A stretch of 64,000 nucleotides of DNA from Pseudomonas asuensis (GCF_014646755.1 NZ_BMNW01000002.1:124001-188000); one strand, 5' to 3'; numbered from the stretch's first letter, positions 44,990 to 54,286 are shown. The notes: a model not told the origin generated them from the letters alone. Translations and numbers: made by a program.

Positions 44990-46339
44990 ATGACTCCATC
45001 TACCGGATTCTGGCTTCTGATCTATGCCGTAGTAGCTATTATTGCGTTGATTGTCCTGATTGCTCGGTATCGGTTGAATCCCTTTATTGTGATCACTCTG
45101 GTATCCGTAGGGCTGGCTCTGGTTGCAGGCATGCCAGCCAATACTATTGTTGCGTCATATGAGGCTGGTGTCGGCAAGACGCTAGGGCACATTGCGCTGG
45201 TCGTAGCATTGGGCACTATGCTCGGCAAGATGATGGCCGAATCCGGTGGAGCGGAGCAGGTCGCTCGTACGCTGATTACCTGGTTTGGCGAGCGCAATGC
45301 CCATTGGGCAATGGTCTGTATTGCCTTCCTGGTAGGGCTGCCCTTGTTTTTCGAAGTGGGCTTTGTGTTACTGGTTCCCATTGCCTTCACCGTTGCCCGG
45401 CGCGTAGGCGTCTCCATTTTAATGGTGGGCCTGCCCATGGTGGCGGGTCTTTCCGTTGTACATGCGTTGGTCCCCCCACATCCTGCCGCTATGCTGGCAG
45501 TACAGTCGTATCATGCATCGGTAGGGCAGACGCTTTTCTATGCGATCCTGATAGGTATTCCGACAGCCATTCTGGCAGGGCCGGTCTACGCTAAATTCAT
45601 TGTTCCAAAGATTCAATTGCCTGCTGAAAACCCACTGGCCGACCAGTTTACCGAGCGTGAGCCGCGTAAGCAGTTGCCTGGATTTGGCGTCACTATTGGA
45701 ACGATCATTCTGCCCGTTGTGCTAATGCTGATAGGCGGCTGGGCCAACCTGATCTCAACACCGGGCAGCCTCGTTAACCAGTTCCTGCAGTTTATTGGAA
45801 ACTCTGTAATCGCACTGCTCGTAGCAACGCTGGTGAGCTTTTGGACGCTGGGATTGGCCCAAGGCTTTAACCGCGATGCGATCCTCAAGTTTACCAACGA
45901 ATGCCTGGCCCCTACGGCAACAATTACGTTACTGGTAGGTGCAGGCGGCGGGCTCAATCGAATCCTTATCGATGCGGGTGTAACGAATGAAATTGTTGGG
46001 CTAGCCCGAGAATTCAACCTGTCACCCTTGATGATGGGTTGGCTCTTTGCCGCACTGATGCGCATTGCTACGGGGTCTGCCACCGTCGCGATGACAACAG
46101 CCTCAGGCATTGTTGCGCCCGTTGCGCTAGGGCTGGGCTATCCTCACCCGGAGCTGCTGGTTCTGGCTACCGGGGCCGGATCTGTCATTCTTTCCCACGT
46201 GAATGACGGCGGGTTCTGGTTGATCAAGGAATATTTCAACATGACGGTAACCCAGACGTTCAAGACATGGACTGTCCTGGAAACCTTGATTTCCGTCATT
46301 GCCTTTCTGCTCACTTTAGCTTTGGCTGCCATACTGTAA
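44990..46339 (+). CDS. GntP-family permease
   Basis: An inner-membrane transporter of 449 aa with about 12-14 hydrophobic segments. The GntP family normally carries gluconate and similar hydroxy acids, but members next to D-amino acid genes (as DsdX) carry D-serine. Seen are LGTMLGKMMAESGGAEQVARTLI, LPLFFEVGFVLLVPIAF and ALVPPHPAAMLAV, all family blocks. The ATG at 44990 has GAGGA upstream; a start at 44960 adds ten residues. Here D-amino acid or N-acyl-D-amino acid uptake is likely. Confidence 0.88.
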   Translation: MTPSTGFWLLIYAVVAIIALIVLIARYRLNPFIVITLVSVGLALVAGMPANTIVASYEAGVGKTLGHIALVVALGTMLGKMMAESGGAEQVARTLITWFGERNAHWAMVCIAFLVGLPLFFEVGFVLLVPIAFTVARRVGVSILMVGLPMVAGLSVVHALVPPHPAAMLAVQSYHASVGQTLFYAILIGIPTAILAGPVYAKFIVPKIQLPAENPLADQFTEREPRKQLPGFGVTIGTIILPVVLMLIGGWANLISTPGSLVNQFLQFIGNSVIALLVATLVSFWTLGLAQGFNRDAILKFTNECLAPTATITLLVGAGGGLNRILIDAGVTNEIVGLAREFNLSPLMMGWLFAALMRIATGSATVAMTTASGIVAPVALGLGYPHPELLVLATGAGSVILSHVNDGGFWLIKEYFNMTVTQTFKTWTVLETLISVIAFLLTLALAAIL

Positions 46340-47199
46340 TGGATATTCTTTATCAAATTCGTGCACGGCTCGAACACATGAGCGCAGGGGAGCAGCGCAT
46401 CGCTCGCCTTATCCTTGATGATGTACCGTTCGCAGCGAGTGCGAGCCTGGATGAGCTGGCTACCCGGGCGGAGGTCAGCAGTGCCACTCTGTCCCGTTTT
46501 GCCCGGAGCGCCGGGTGCAAGGACCTGCGGGATCTACGCCTGCAGCTGGCCCAGGCCAGCGGGGTGGGCGCACGTTTTCTGGGGAAGACAGACGCGCCGG
46601 AGCACTCGGCGTTTTTTGGCAACATCGTGAGCGACATTGAAACAACACTTCGCCAGCATTTGGCTCGGTTCGATGAGCAGGACTTCGCGCAGGCGGTTAT
46701 GCTCGTTCGCAATGCACGCATGGTCTATGCCTTTGGTATGGGTGGCTGCTCCACGATCTTCTCGGATGAGTTGCAGTACCGGCTGGTTCGGCTTGGGTAT
46801 CCCATCGCGGCTTATCATGATCCAGTGCTGATGCGGCTGACGGCGGCAACCCTGGGGGATGATCAGCTGGTTATTGCATGCTCGATGACGGGCATTACCC
46901 CCGAGCTGATCGAGTCTCTTCAGTTAGCCAAAGGGTATGGTGCTCGAATTCTGGCTATCGCTCCTGAATCATCTCCTGTAGCCCAGTTAGCCGATACGGT
47001 ATTGCCCTTATTTCTGGCCGAAACAGATTTCATCTACAAGCCTACGGCCGCCCGCTACGGAATGATGCTTGCCGTAGATATCCTCGCCACCGAGCTGGCA
47101 CTGTCTGCGCCGGAAGCAAACCAGGAGCGCTTGCGGCGAATCAAACTTGCCATGGACGATTACCGTGGTGGTGATGAACGACTGCCGTTGGGAGATTAG
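46339..47199 (+). CDS. MurR/RpiR-family transcriptional regulator
   Basis: A regulator of 286 aa with an N-terminal HTH (SLDELATRAEVSSATLSRFARSAG) and a C-terminal SIS domain (FGMGGCSTIFSDELQYRL, ACSMTGITPELIESL). SIS domains bind phosphosugars in many relatives; here the effector may be an amino acid derivative. The ATG uses the last base of the gntP stop (TAATG), so expression is tied to the operon and may be autoregulated. A longer in-frame start inside gntP is rejected. Confidence 0.88.
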   Translation: MDILYQIRARLEHMSAGEQRIARLILDDVPFAASASLDELATRAEVSSATLSRFARSAGCKDLRDLRLQLAQASGVGARFLGKTDAPEHSAFFGNIVSDIETTLRQHLARFDEQDFAQAVMLVRNARMVYAFGMGGCSTIFSDELQYRLVRLGYPIAAYHDPVLMRLTAATLGDDQLVIACSMTGITPELIESLQLAKGYGARILAIAPESSPVAQLADTVLPLFLAETDFIYKPTAARYGMMLAVDILATELALSAPEANQERLRRIKLAMDDYRGGDERLPLGD

Positions 47200-47201
47200 C
47201 A

Positions 47202-48662
47202 ATGCCGACCTATGAGGTTCTCATCCGCAATGCGCAAGTCATTGATGGCAGCAATTCGCCGGGCTACCTGGCGGATGTCGCTATCTGCCAGGGTCGGATC
47301 GAGCGGATAGGGGACTTGGCTAACGCAACGGCGGCTCAAGAAGTTGATGCAGCGGGCAGGGTGCTCGCGCCAGGTTTCGTTGACGTCCACACCCATGACG
47401 ATACCGTAGTGGTTCGCCAGCCAGAGATGCTTCCCAAACTGAGTCAGGGCGTGACAACGGTGATTGTCGGAAACTGTGGAATCAGCGCATCACCCGTCAG
47501 CTTGCAAGGCGACCCGCCGGATCCAATGAATCTATTGGGTCCGGCGTCAGCCTTTGTTTACCCAACGTTTGCTGATTATAAGTCTGCTGTCGAAAAGGCC
47601 AAGCCGGGGGTAAATGTTGCCGCCCTTGTAGGGCATACGGCCTTGCGCAGTAACCATTTGAGCGATCTCTACCGCACCGCAACAGCAGAAGAAATTACAG
47701 CGATGCGCGCGCAACTGCAGGAAAGCCTGGAGCAGGGTGCGTTGGGGCTTTCTACAGGTCTGGCCTATGCCACAGCCTACGAAGCCAGCACAGACGAGGT
47801 AATGGAGCTGGCCTCGGAGCTAAATGCCTACGGCGCCCTTTATACGACACACCTGCGTAGCGAGTTCGAGCCCGTTCTGGAAGCGATGGATGAAGCCTTT
47901 CGGATTGGTCGCCACGCCCGCGCGCCGGTTATTGTCTCGCATCTCAAGTGTGCAGGTGCCGGTAATTGGGGTCGTAGCCCGCAACTGCTGGACGCATTGG
48001 AAAACGCAGCACAGGATCATCCGGTAGGGTGCGACTGTTATCCCTACTCAGCCAGCTCCTCGACACTTGATCTCAAGCAAGTGACCTCGGATTTTCGGAT
48101 TACCATCACGTGGTCTACACCGCACCCCGAAGTAGGAGGCAGAGACTTGAAGGATATTGCGACAGAGTGCGGCACGTCACTGCTTGATGCTGCCAAACGC
48201 CTGCAGCCGGCCGGTGCGGTGTACTACGGCATGGATGAAAATGATGTAAGGCGCATCCTGGCTCATCCGCTTTCGATGATAGGTTCAGACGGCTTGCCGG
48301 AGGACCCATTTCCGCATCCTCGTTTATGGGGCGCGTTTCCTCGGGTATTGGGTCATTTCAGTCGCGACGTGGGCCTGTTTCCTTTGCATACCGCTGTACA
48401 CAAGATGACTGGCCTTTCTGCGGCACGTTTCGGGCTGCACGAGCGAGGCTTGATAAAGGAAGGCTACTGGGCCGATCTGGTCTTGTTCGACCCGCAAACC
48501 ATACGTGACGCAGCGGACTTCGAAACGCCCAAGGTAGCTGCAGAAGGTATTCATGCCGTATGGGTCAACGGAACTCTGTCGTATTCAGATAAACAGCTTA
48601 CTTCACACAGAAACGGTCGCTTTCTCGTACGACAGGGCGATCTGCGTACTCATTTCATCTAG
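47202..48662 (+). CDS. D-aminoacylase (N-acyl-D-amino-acid deacylase)
   Basis: Amidohydrolase of 486 aa that removes the acyl group from N-acyl-D-amino acids. It has the metal-binding GFVDVHTHDD, the conserved VGNCGIS and GHTALR, SHLKCAG, and a late IGSDGLPEDPFPHPRLWG with the catalytic Asp. These blocks are those of D-aminoacylase/DAN rather than dihydroorotase. It begins 2 bp after the regulator stop. Natural substrates could come from peptidoglycan or from N-acyl-D-amino acids in the environment. Confidence 0.92.
   Translation: MPTYEVLIRNAQVIDGSNSPGYLADVAICQGRIERIGDLANATAAQEVDAAGRVLAPGFVDVHTHDDTVVVRQPEMLPKLSQGVTTVIVGNCGISASPVSLQGDPPDPMNLLGPASAFVYPTFADYKSAVEKAKPGVNVAALVGHTALRSNHLSDLYRTATAEEITAMRAQLQESLEQGALGLSTGLAYATAYEASTDEVMELASELNAYGALYTTHLRSEFEPVLEAMDEAFRIGRHARAPVIVSHLKCAGAGNWGRSPQLLDALENAAQDHPVGCDCYPYSASSSTLDLKQVTSDFRITITWSTPHPEVGGRDLKDIATECGTSLLDAAKRLQPAGAVYYGMDENDVRRILAHPLSMIGSDGLPEDPFPHPRLWGAFPRVLGHFSRDVGLFPLHTAVHKMTGLSAARFGLHERGLIKEGYWADLVLFDPQTIRDAADFETPKVAAEGIHAVWVNGTLSYSDKQLTSHRNGRFLVRQGDLRTHFI
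47354..47361 (+). other. KOPS-like octamer GGGCAGGG
   Basis: Matches GGGNAGGG on the + strand; the closest such site left of dif (about 3.2 kb). Confidence 0.65.
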
Positions 48663-48671
48663 GAGAAAACA

Positions 48672-49061
48672 ATGTCGATCAAGCGCTATGGTGTTGAGGG
48701 TGGTAGCGGAACAGGTGGGCAGCACCTGCCTTTTGCACGTGCCGTTGAGGCCGATGGATGGCTTTACGTCTCGGGCCAAACGCCGATGGTGAAGGGTGAG
48801 GTGGTTGAAGGCGGTATCGTCACTCAGACCCGTCAGTGCCTGGATAACGTGATGGCTATTCTCAAGGAAGCAGGCTACGGCCCGGAACACGTGGTGCGCT
48901 GTGGCGTATGGCTGGATGATCCCCGAGATTTCATGTCCTTCAATAGGATTTTCAAGGAGTACTTTGGTGAGCATCCACCGGCTCGCGCCTGTGTAGTTTC
49001 AAGTATGGTCATCGACTGCAAGGTAGAAGTTGATTGCGTCGCCTATAAAAAGCCGGAATAA
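48672..49061 (+). CDS. RidA-family enamine/imine deaminase
   Basis: A RidA-family protein of 129 aa. It has SGQTPMVKGEVVEGGIVTQTRQCLDNV and the active-site Arg in PPARACVVSSMVIDCKVEVDCVAY. RidA hydrolyses reactive 2-aminoacrylate-type intermediates released by PLP dehydratases, exactly what the first gene of this operon would make. It follows the aminoacylase by 9 bp and ends the operon. The N-terminus carries GVEGGSGTGGQHLPFARAV, as in subgroups distinct from E. coli RidA. Confidence 0.9.
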   Translation: MSIKRYGVEGGSGTGGQHLPFARAVEADGWLYVSGQTPMVKGEVVEGGIVTQTRQCLDNVMAILKEAGYGPEHVVRCGVWLDDPRDFMSFNRIFKEYFGEHPPARACVVSSMVIDCKVEVDCVAYKKPE

Positions 49062-49115
49062 GAGCTGTGGCCTCATGGTCAGAGTGTGTAATTCCTCTAA
49101 CCATTGGAAATGATC

Positions 49116-49613
49116 ATGCGCCTGTTTTTTGCCTTGCCATGTCCACCTGCTGTAGCTGCTCGCGTCATTGCCTGGAGGAAAGAGCAGGGCGTGGATGGGC
49201 GCTTAATACCTGCGGCTAACCTGCATATGACATTGGCCTTTCTTGGAGAGGTTCCGGTCGAGCGCCTCGAAACGCTTACTGCGTTAGGTGATGAACTGCA
49301 GCTTGAGCCGTGCACAGTAGTATTGGATCGGGTTGAGCGCTGGCATCAGGGTCTTATCAGTGTAATTGCATCCGAAACCCCGGTACCGCTGGCCTCCTTT
49401 ATTAAGGAGCTGAACCAAGGATTGATGGGGTTGGGGTTCAGCATAGACCGCAGACCCTTTGTTCCACACATGACGGCGGCACGAAAAAGCCGACAGCGGC
49501 CGCTGGATTTTCCATCGTTGGAATGGCCAGTCGAGCGGTTCGCGCTGTTTGTGTCGGAAAATATTGAAGGTGGCGTACAGTACCGAGCGTTAAAAGAGTG
49601 GCTGGCTCGCTAA
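49116..49613 (+). CDS. thpR: RNA 2',3'-cyclic phosphodiesterase (2H family)
   Basis: A 165-residue 2H phosphoesterase once called 2'-5' RNA ligase. Both catalytic H-x-T motifs are present: NLHMTLAFLG near residue 31 and FVPHMTAARK near 116. It opens MRLFFALPCPP as in the ThpR family. The ATG at 49116 is chosen over ATG 49110 and TTG 49104 because the family starts at MRLF. It follows RidA by 54 bp and is probably separate in function. Confidence 0.9.
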   Translation: MRLFFALPCPPAVAARVIAWRKEQGVDGRLIPAANLHMTLAFLGEVPVERLETLTALGDELQLEPCTVVLDRVERWHQGLISVIASETPVPLASFIKELNQGLMGLGFSIDRRPFVPHMTAARKSRQRPLDFPSLEWPVERFALFVSENIEGGVQYRALKEWLAR

Positions 49614-49714
49614 ACAATGGGTAAGAGAATAGGATGCTTATGCCTTACCAAGCATTACCCGAATTACTTTTTATGTAATGTTTATCAATCAAGCCTTTAA
49701 AGGCTACTCAACAG

Positions 49715-50323
49715 TTATGCCTGAATATATTTAGCAAAAACAGCGCTGTAGTCATGGGTCATATGAGTGTCCAGCATCAACGTATTGAGCGTGGTCAATG
49801 TGCCTGTAAATTGCTGGATCGCGCTTTCAGGAGATGCCAGCTCTGTAATTTTATACATCGAGGCCGTTACATCGAGAACACGTAGCGCATTGGCACGCTT
49901 GAGTTCTTCCATATGCTGAATTTTGCTGATGGTAATCAGCGACTTATAGATGTCCTTGACCTGTTCGAGAAAGCTTTTCTTGATATCAATACTGAAGGGC
50001 TTTCCACCAATGACAAATTTCAACTCAATATCCAGATCAACCGTGCCGGCGGTTTCAATCAGGACATTCTGGATGCGTTCGTTGACATACTCATAACGCT
50101 TGATGGTTCGCTTTGACGATACAGCGGACTCACCATCCACGTGAATCAGCGCAAGGTTCGTAAAGCAGTATTCATCTTTTTTGGATTTGATCAGGAAGAA
50201 GATCTTTTCGCCGTCTTCGTGAAAGAGATAGTCATCGGCGTCGACCTTATCGAAGTCTGCCGGTTTGATGATTGATCCAATGTCACTAAGGCCTAAAGCA
50301 TCCGCCGCAAATCGTTTGAACAT
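49715..50323 (-). CDS. PH-domain protein (YvbH-like)
   Basis: A 202-residue protein of the bacterial pleckstrin-homology type. It opens MFKRFAADALGLSDIGSII as YvbH-like proteins do, followed by a PH-like beta barrel (YLFHEDGEKIFFLIKSKKDEYCFTNLALI) and a C-terminal helical part. The ATG at 50323 has AAGGA upstream; the longer frame to 50494 would add residues unlike the family. It is convergent with thpR and lies 213 bp to the left of dif. Function unknown; no signal peptide. Confidence 0.75.
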   Translation of the reverse strand: MFKRFAADALGLSDIGSIIKPADFDKVDADDYLFHEDGEKIFFLIKSKKDEYCFTNLALIHVDGESAVSSKRTIKRYEYVNERIQNVLIETAGTVDLDIELKFVIGGKPFSIDIKKSFLEQVKDIYKSLITISKIQHMEELKRANALRVLDVTASMYKITELASPESAIQQFTGTLTTLNTLMLDTHMTHDYSAVFAKYIQA

Positions 50324-50605
50324 GACGAGCATTCCTTGAGTACGAGATGAATACAAAACCAGAAAGCTGAACGCATACAGTAAGACGGTGCAGTGGATGC
50401 GAAAAGCAAATTTGGTTGAGCCGTCATATCGAGAATCAATAACGCGATGACGGCAGTTGGCAGAAGCAAGCCAAGGGCATATTTGAAAGAGCAAGACCCA
50501 TGCAGTGGGTAGAGCAGTCAGGTCTGATAATATCTAATTTAACATAATATACATTATGCGAAGTTATCTATTAAGGGACTGTCGCCATGGGGTAGTTCCA
50601 TATTT
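50324..50605. other. Intergenic region containing dif
   Basis: This 282-bp gap, AT-rich on its right side, contains the dif site at 50537-50564 and no ORF that I would defend. The PH-domain gene promoter must also lie here. Confidence 0.6.
50537..50564. other. dif: dif: chromosome dimer resolution site
   Basis: The 28 bp read as XerD arm ATTTAACATAA, centre TATACA and XerC arm TTATGCGAAGT. Against E. coli dif as I remember it (reverse complement), the XerD arm is 11 of 11, the centre 6 of 6 and the XerC arm 7 of 11. Against the Pseudomonas version (XerC arm ending GCGAATC) it is 26 of 28 overall. XerC and XerD recombine two copies here under FtsK control to resolve dimeric chromosomes. Octamers resembling FtsK-orienting sequences switch strand at this point, as expected at a terminus. 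Confidence 0.92.
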
Positions 50606-51892
50606 TTACTGCTCTTTTAAACGACGCTGTTTACCTGATGCAGCACGTTCCTGGTTAATGGCGTTGTAGTAAATATCCTGTGTTGTGCTCGCTTTTGCAT
50701 GGCCGAGATCTTCCTGCAAATGTTTGAGCGGTCTACTCGGTGCATCGTAGGTTGCGCTGGTATGACGCAACCAATGTGCACTGGCTGCACGAAGGTTAGA
50801 CACCTCATCTTCACTGCGTCCTTCCTGTTTCATTCTTACCAATGCAGTATCAAAGCATTCCTGCACCAGATTACGAATCTGTCGGTCTGTCAGGCCGCCT
50901 TGTCCATTGTGCTTGGTCAATAGCGGTGCAGGATCACCGGCATATGGCAGCGCTGTGAGGTTACGGAAAGCTCGATAGCGCTTGAGATAGACCAGCATGT
51001 CATCACTGACCGAAATGCGACGCTCCTTATTGCCCTTGCCGATCGCGACATACCACCAAGAGCCATCCGGATCTTTTTGAAAGGCATCCATAGTGGGAGA
51101 CCAACCGGGCCGACCAGAAAGCTCCGATATCCGCAGGTAGAGTGAAAACAGGGTCGCTACGATAAAGAGTGTGCGCTCATACTTCTCTGGTTGCTGATCC
51201 GCCATCCATTCCGCCGTCTCGATAACGAACTCCCATTGGAGACGATCCAGAACCTTCCCGCTGACAGCCTTGGCCTTCTTTTGAAAGAAGCGGCTCTTTT
51301 GTTTGATGGCCCGGAAGGGATTGCCAACCAGCACATCCTGATCATTGAGGTAGTCATAGAAAGAGCTGCAGATTGCAAAGACCTGCTTAAGCGTCCCCTG
51401 GGCCATTTCGTAGCGTTCTGGAGTAGAGTCTTCGTCTTCTCCTGTTTCTGCTGCGAGCTTTCGCGAAGCTTTGTCACCTTGAATACCAAAGGGGCGCCAT
51501 AAGGGATTGGGCTCCATGTTGCCGTCTTTCAAGATGAAGCGACGACGGACCGAAGTGCCTACCCAGTCCTCATCAGGCTCTTGGCTAAAGGCCAGAAAAG
51601 CCTCGGCATCCTGACGGCGAAGCGAAAGAATAGACTTCTCTTCTTTTAACCAGCTCCAAAGCAATAAACGCTCGATTTGAGTGCGATAGGCCTTAAAGGT
51701 GGTTTCCCAGCCAGCATAAGAGCGCAGGAATTCACGTACATGGAAATAGTCGTCTTTTGCAGGAACACCGGGCTCTAAACGCTTCAAATAGGCAAGGATA
51801 GAGGCATGTTCCGCTTCATAGGACGTCGCATTCAATCCAAGAAAACTGGCATAAGTATCAAATAATGGCTGGGGTTTAGGTGAGAAAAGCAT
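50606..51892 (-). CDS. Tyrosine recombinase next to dif
   Basis: A 428-residue (from ATG 51892) site-specific recombinase. All catalytic residues are visible: Arg in LYLRISELSG near 252, Lys in IGKGNKERRI, HWLRHTSAT near 374 (His and Arg), LGHAKASTTQDIYY with the third His and the Tyr near 408. The N-terminal part is a SAM-like DNA-binding domain. It is longer than XerC/XerD (about 300 aa). The stop is 41 bp from dif. No excisionase, relaxase or cargo gene accompanies it. A start at 51961 is possible; neither has a strong ribosome site. It may act at dif or be a relic of an element. Confidence 0.87.
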   Translation of the reverse strand: MLFSPKPQPLFDTYASFLGLNATSYEAEHASILAYLKRLEPGVPAKDDYFHVREFLRSYAGWETTFKAYRTQIERLLLWSWLKEEKSILSLRRQDAEAFLAFSQEPDEDWVGTSVRRRFILKDGNMEPNPLWRPFGIQGDKASRKLAAETGEDEDSTPERYEMAQGTLKQVFAICSSFYDYLNDQDVLVGNPFRAIKQKSRFFQKKAKAVSGKVLDRLQWEFVIETAEWMADQQPEKYERTLFIVATLFSLYLRISELSGRPGWSPTMDAFQKDPDGSWWYVAIGKGNKERRISVSDDMLVYLKRYRAFRNLTALPYAGDPAPLLTKHNGQGGLTDRQIRNLVQECFDTALVRMKQEGRSEDEVSNLRAASAHWLRHTSATYDAPSRPLKHLQEDLGHAKASTTQDIYYNAINQERAASGKQRRLKEQ

Positions 51893-52102
51893 CGAAATAA
51901 CACTAAAAGACAGATCGCTGATTATACCATATTTCCGATTATGGACGTAATCGGAAATCAAAGACCTGAAGATTTATATAGTTCATTCAATTACTTAGCT
52001 ACTGCCTTGGCACATCTTTAAATAACCCCTTACGAACTAACCTGTGTGAAGCTAATCTCACTTTTAAAGGCCAATGCCGTTCAGCTTTAAAGGTGGCTCG
52101 CC

Positions 52103-54283
52103 GTGGACTGGTTAGGTATCCATTTTCTCACAGATCTTCAGCAATCCGGCCTTTCGCCTGTCGAGCATGACCACACTTCACTGCTAGTTGTCTTCTCTTA
52201 CCTGATTGCCAGTGCTGCGGGTTATACAGCACTGAGCCTTGCTGATGTCGCTGTGGCAGATGATCGCCGCACCCGCATGTTGTGGCGCTGGATTGGGGCC
52301 TTTTGTCTGGGGGGCGGCATATGGTCAATGCACTTCCTGGCCATGATGGCCTTCGTCATGCCGATACCGGTTTCTTACGACCATCGCCTTACCGCCCTCT
52401 CACTGGTTATCGCCATCATGGCGTCATTGTTGGCCATGATCATGATTGGGCGCCCTGCTCTTACCGCTCGGCAATACATTGGCGCGGCGATTTGTATTGG
52501 CCTTGGTGTCACGGCCATGCATTACATCGGCATGGCTGCCATGCAGTCAGCCGCCACGGCTTACTATGATCCATGGTTGTTTACGCTCTCGATCCTGGTA
52601 TCAATGCTGGCCAGCCTCGGCTCAATGATGCTAATCATGAAGCTGCGTAAACCCGACGCCCCTGCTCCGCTCAAACTCAAGATCGCCGCAAGTCTGGCCC
52701 TGGGCGCAGGCATTATTTCCATGCACTTTAGCGGTATGGCGGCGGTTACCTTTGCCCTACCCGCTGACTTGCCTTTCGACCCGGCACTGCATACAGACAG
52801 TCACTCACCCTATCTGGGCATCGCGACCGCGTTCATCTCACTTATTATCATTGGCTGTAGCCTCATCGCGGTATGGGCTGGCAAAAAACTGGAAAGCCAA
52901 CGGCAAGACCTTGAGCGGGTCAACGCCCTGCTCTATGAGCTCGACAGTACGCAGGCCTCGCTTCACAGCATTGCTCATTTTGATGCGCTTACGGGACTGA
53001 ATAACCGTTATTCCTTTAATAAGGAACTCCAGACACGCTTAGCGGAGCATGCAAGCCAGGGAACCTCCATGGCGTTGCTGTTTCTCGATTTGGATAATTT
53101 CAAAAGGATCAATGATTCTCTGGGCCATGACGCAGGGGACGAACTGCTTCGCGTTGTAGCCCAACGCTTGAAAAGCGCGCTGCGCGAACGGGATTTAATT
53201 GCCCGCCTGGGAGGTGATGAGTTTTGCATCCTGGCTAATCTGGAAGAAAACTATGAGGCAGAGCTGCTCGGTCGTCGCATGCTGCTTAAGATGAAAGAGC
53301 CCATTATTCTGGCTGGCCGTAAGATGGTAATCACAACGTCCATTGGGGCCAGCCTCTTCCCTCAGGATGCGGCCACCACGGAAGAACTGATGAAGCATGC
53401 AGATCTGGCTCTGTACAAGTCCAAAGCCAATGGCCGCAACATGCTTTACTTCTTTCAGGAACAACTTAAGAGCAAGGCATCTCTTGAGCTAAAAATAGAA
53501 GAAGAACTGCGGCAGGCATTGAGCCGTAACAACCTGACCGTGTATTACCAACCGGTATTTGATCTGGCTACCCGTAAAGTTTGCCACGTTGAGGCACTGG
53601 TTCGGTGGGAACATCCTGAACAAGGTCTGCTATTGCCTGGAAGCTTTATCGATATTGCCAGGGCCAATGGCTTTATTACCGATGTAGATCGCTGGGTAAT
53701 CCGTAAAGCCTGCCGTGACATAAAAAAGCTGCATCGTCAGGGCTTCAAGATTGGGGTAGCTGTCAATTGCTGTGTACGCAGTCTGGAGCGCGAGACGCTT
53801 ATTGCCGAAGTTCAGGAGGCGCTAGACCAGGCGCATCTCGAAGCCAAGTATCTTGAGCTTGAGGTCACGGAAAATGCACTGATGGCTAATGTCAGCCAAG
53901 TTGTTGAGCAGCTTAACCAGCTACGCACACTGGGGGTGCGCTTGTCCATTGATGACTTCGGTACAGGCTACTCCTCACTGGCCTACCTGAGTCAGTTGCC
54001 TCTAGACGCCATTAAGGTAGACCGCTCGTTTATTCAGAACATTCCCCATGATGCCCGAGATATTGACCTGGCTGAGGCCATTATTGCCATGGGACACAAG
54101 TTGCATCTGAAGGTTATTGCTGAGGGTGTAGAAACTCAGCAGCAGATTGATTTTCTGATCGAGAACCAGTGCGACCTTGCGCAGGGATTCTTACCCAGCC
54201 GCCCTCTCCCTTTTGAAAAACTGCGGTCTTTTCTGATTGATGAGGGCGGGAATAATGCCTTATGTCAATCCCATCTGGCCTAG
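52103..54283 (+). CDS. MHYT-GGDEF-EAL c-di-GMP signalling protein
   Basis: A 726-residue membrane protein. The N-terminal seven-helix MHYT sensor has the three signature repeats (MHFLAMMAF, MHYIGMAAM, MHFSGMAAV), a module proposed to bind copper and sense O2, CO or NO. The GGDEF motif is intact (ARLGGDEFCIL near 372) and so is EAL (VEALVRWEHPEQG near 495, DDFGTGYSS), so both synthesis and hydrolysis of c-di-GMP are possible. Start is GTG at 52103 after AAGGTGG. A hairpin terminator follows the stop. Confidence 0.93.
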   Translation: MDWLGIHFLTDLQQSGLSPVEHDHTSLLVVFSYLIASAAGYTALSLADVAVADDRRTRMLWRWIGAFCLGGGIWSMHFLAMMAFVMPIPVSYDHRLTALSLVIAIMASLLAMIMIGRPALTARQYIGAAICIGLGVTAMHYIGMAAMQSAATAYYDPWLFTLSILVSMLASLGSMMLIMKLRKPDAPAPLKLKIAASLALGAGIISMHFSGMAAVTFALPADLPFDPALHTDSHSPYLGIATAFISLIIIGCSLIAVWAGKKLESQRQDLERVNALLYELDSTQASLHSIAHFDALTGLNNRYSFNKELQTRLAEHASQGTSMALLFLDLDNFKRINDSLGHDAGDELLRVVAQRLKSALRERDLIARLGGDEFCILANLEENYEAELLGRRMLLKMKEPIILAGRKMVITTSIGASLFPQDAATTEELMKHADLALYKSKANGRNMLYFFQEQLKSKASLELKIEEELRQALSRNNLTVYYQPVFDLATRKVCHVEALVRWEHPEQGLLLPGSFIDIARANGFITDVDRWVIRKACRDIKKLHRQGFKIGVAVNCCVRSLERETLIAEVQEALDQAHLEAKYLELEVTENALMANVSQVVEQLNQLRTLGVRLSIDDFGTGYSSLAYLSQLPLDAIKVDRSFIQNIPHDARDIDLAEAIIAMGHKLHLKVIAEGVETQQQIDFLIENQCDLAQGFLPSRPLPFEKLRSFLIDEGGNNALCQSHLA
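52755..52762 (-). other. KOPS-like octamer GGGTAGGG
   Basis: Seen as CCCTACCC on the + strand; on the - strand it points left towards dif, about 2.2 kb away. Confidence 0.65.
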
Positions 54284-54286
54284 CAA

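Noticed and set aside
49683-49714. GCCTTTAAAGGC palindrome as terminator between thpR and the PH-domain gene
   Set aside because: A 12-bp self-complementary stretch without loop or T-run; too weak to call.
50606-51892. Prophage or integrative element marked by the tyrosine recombinase
   Set aside because: No excisionase, structural, relaxase or cargo genes and no second attachment-like site nearby; flanking genes look like core chromosome.
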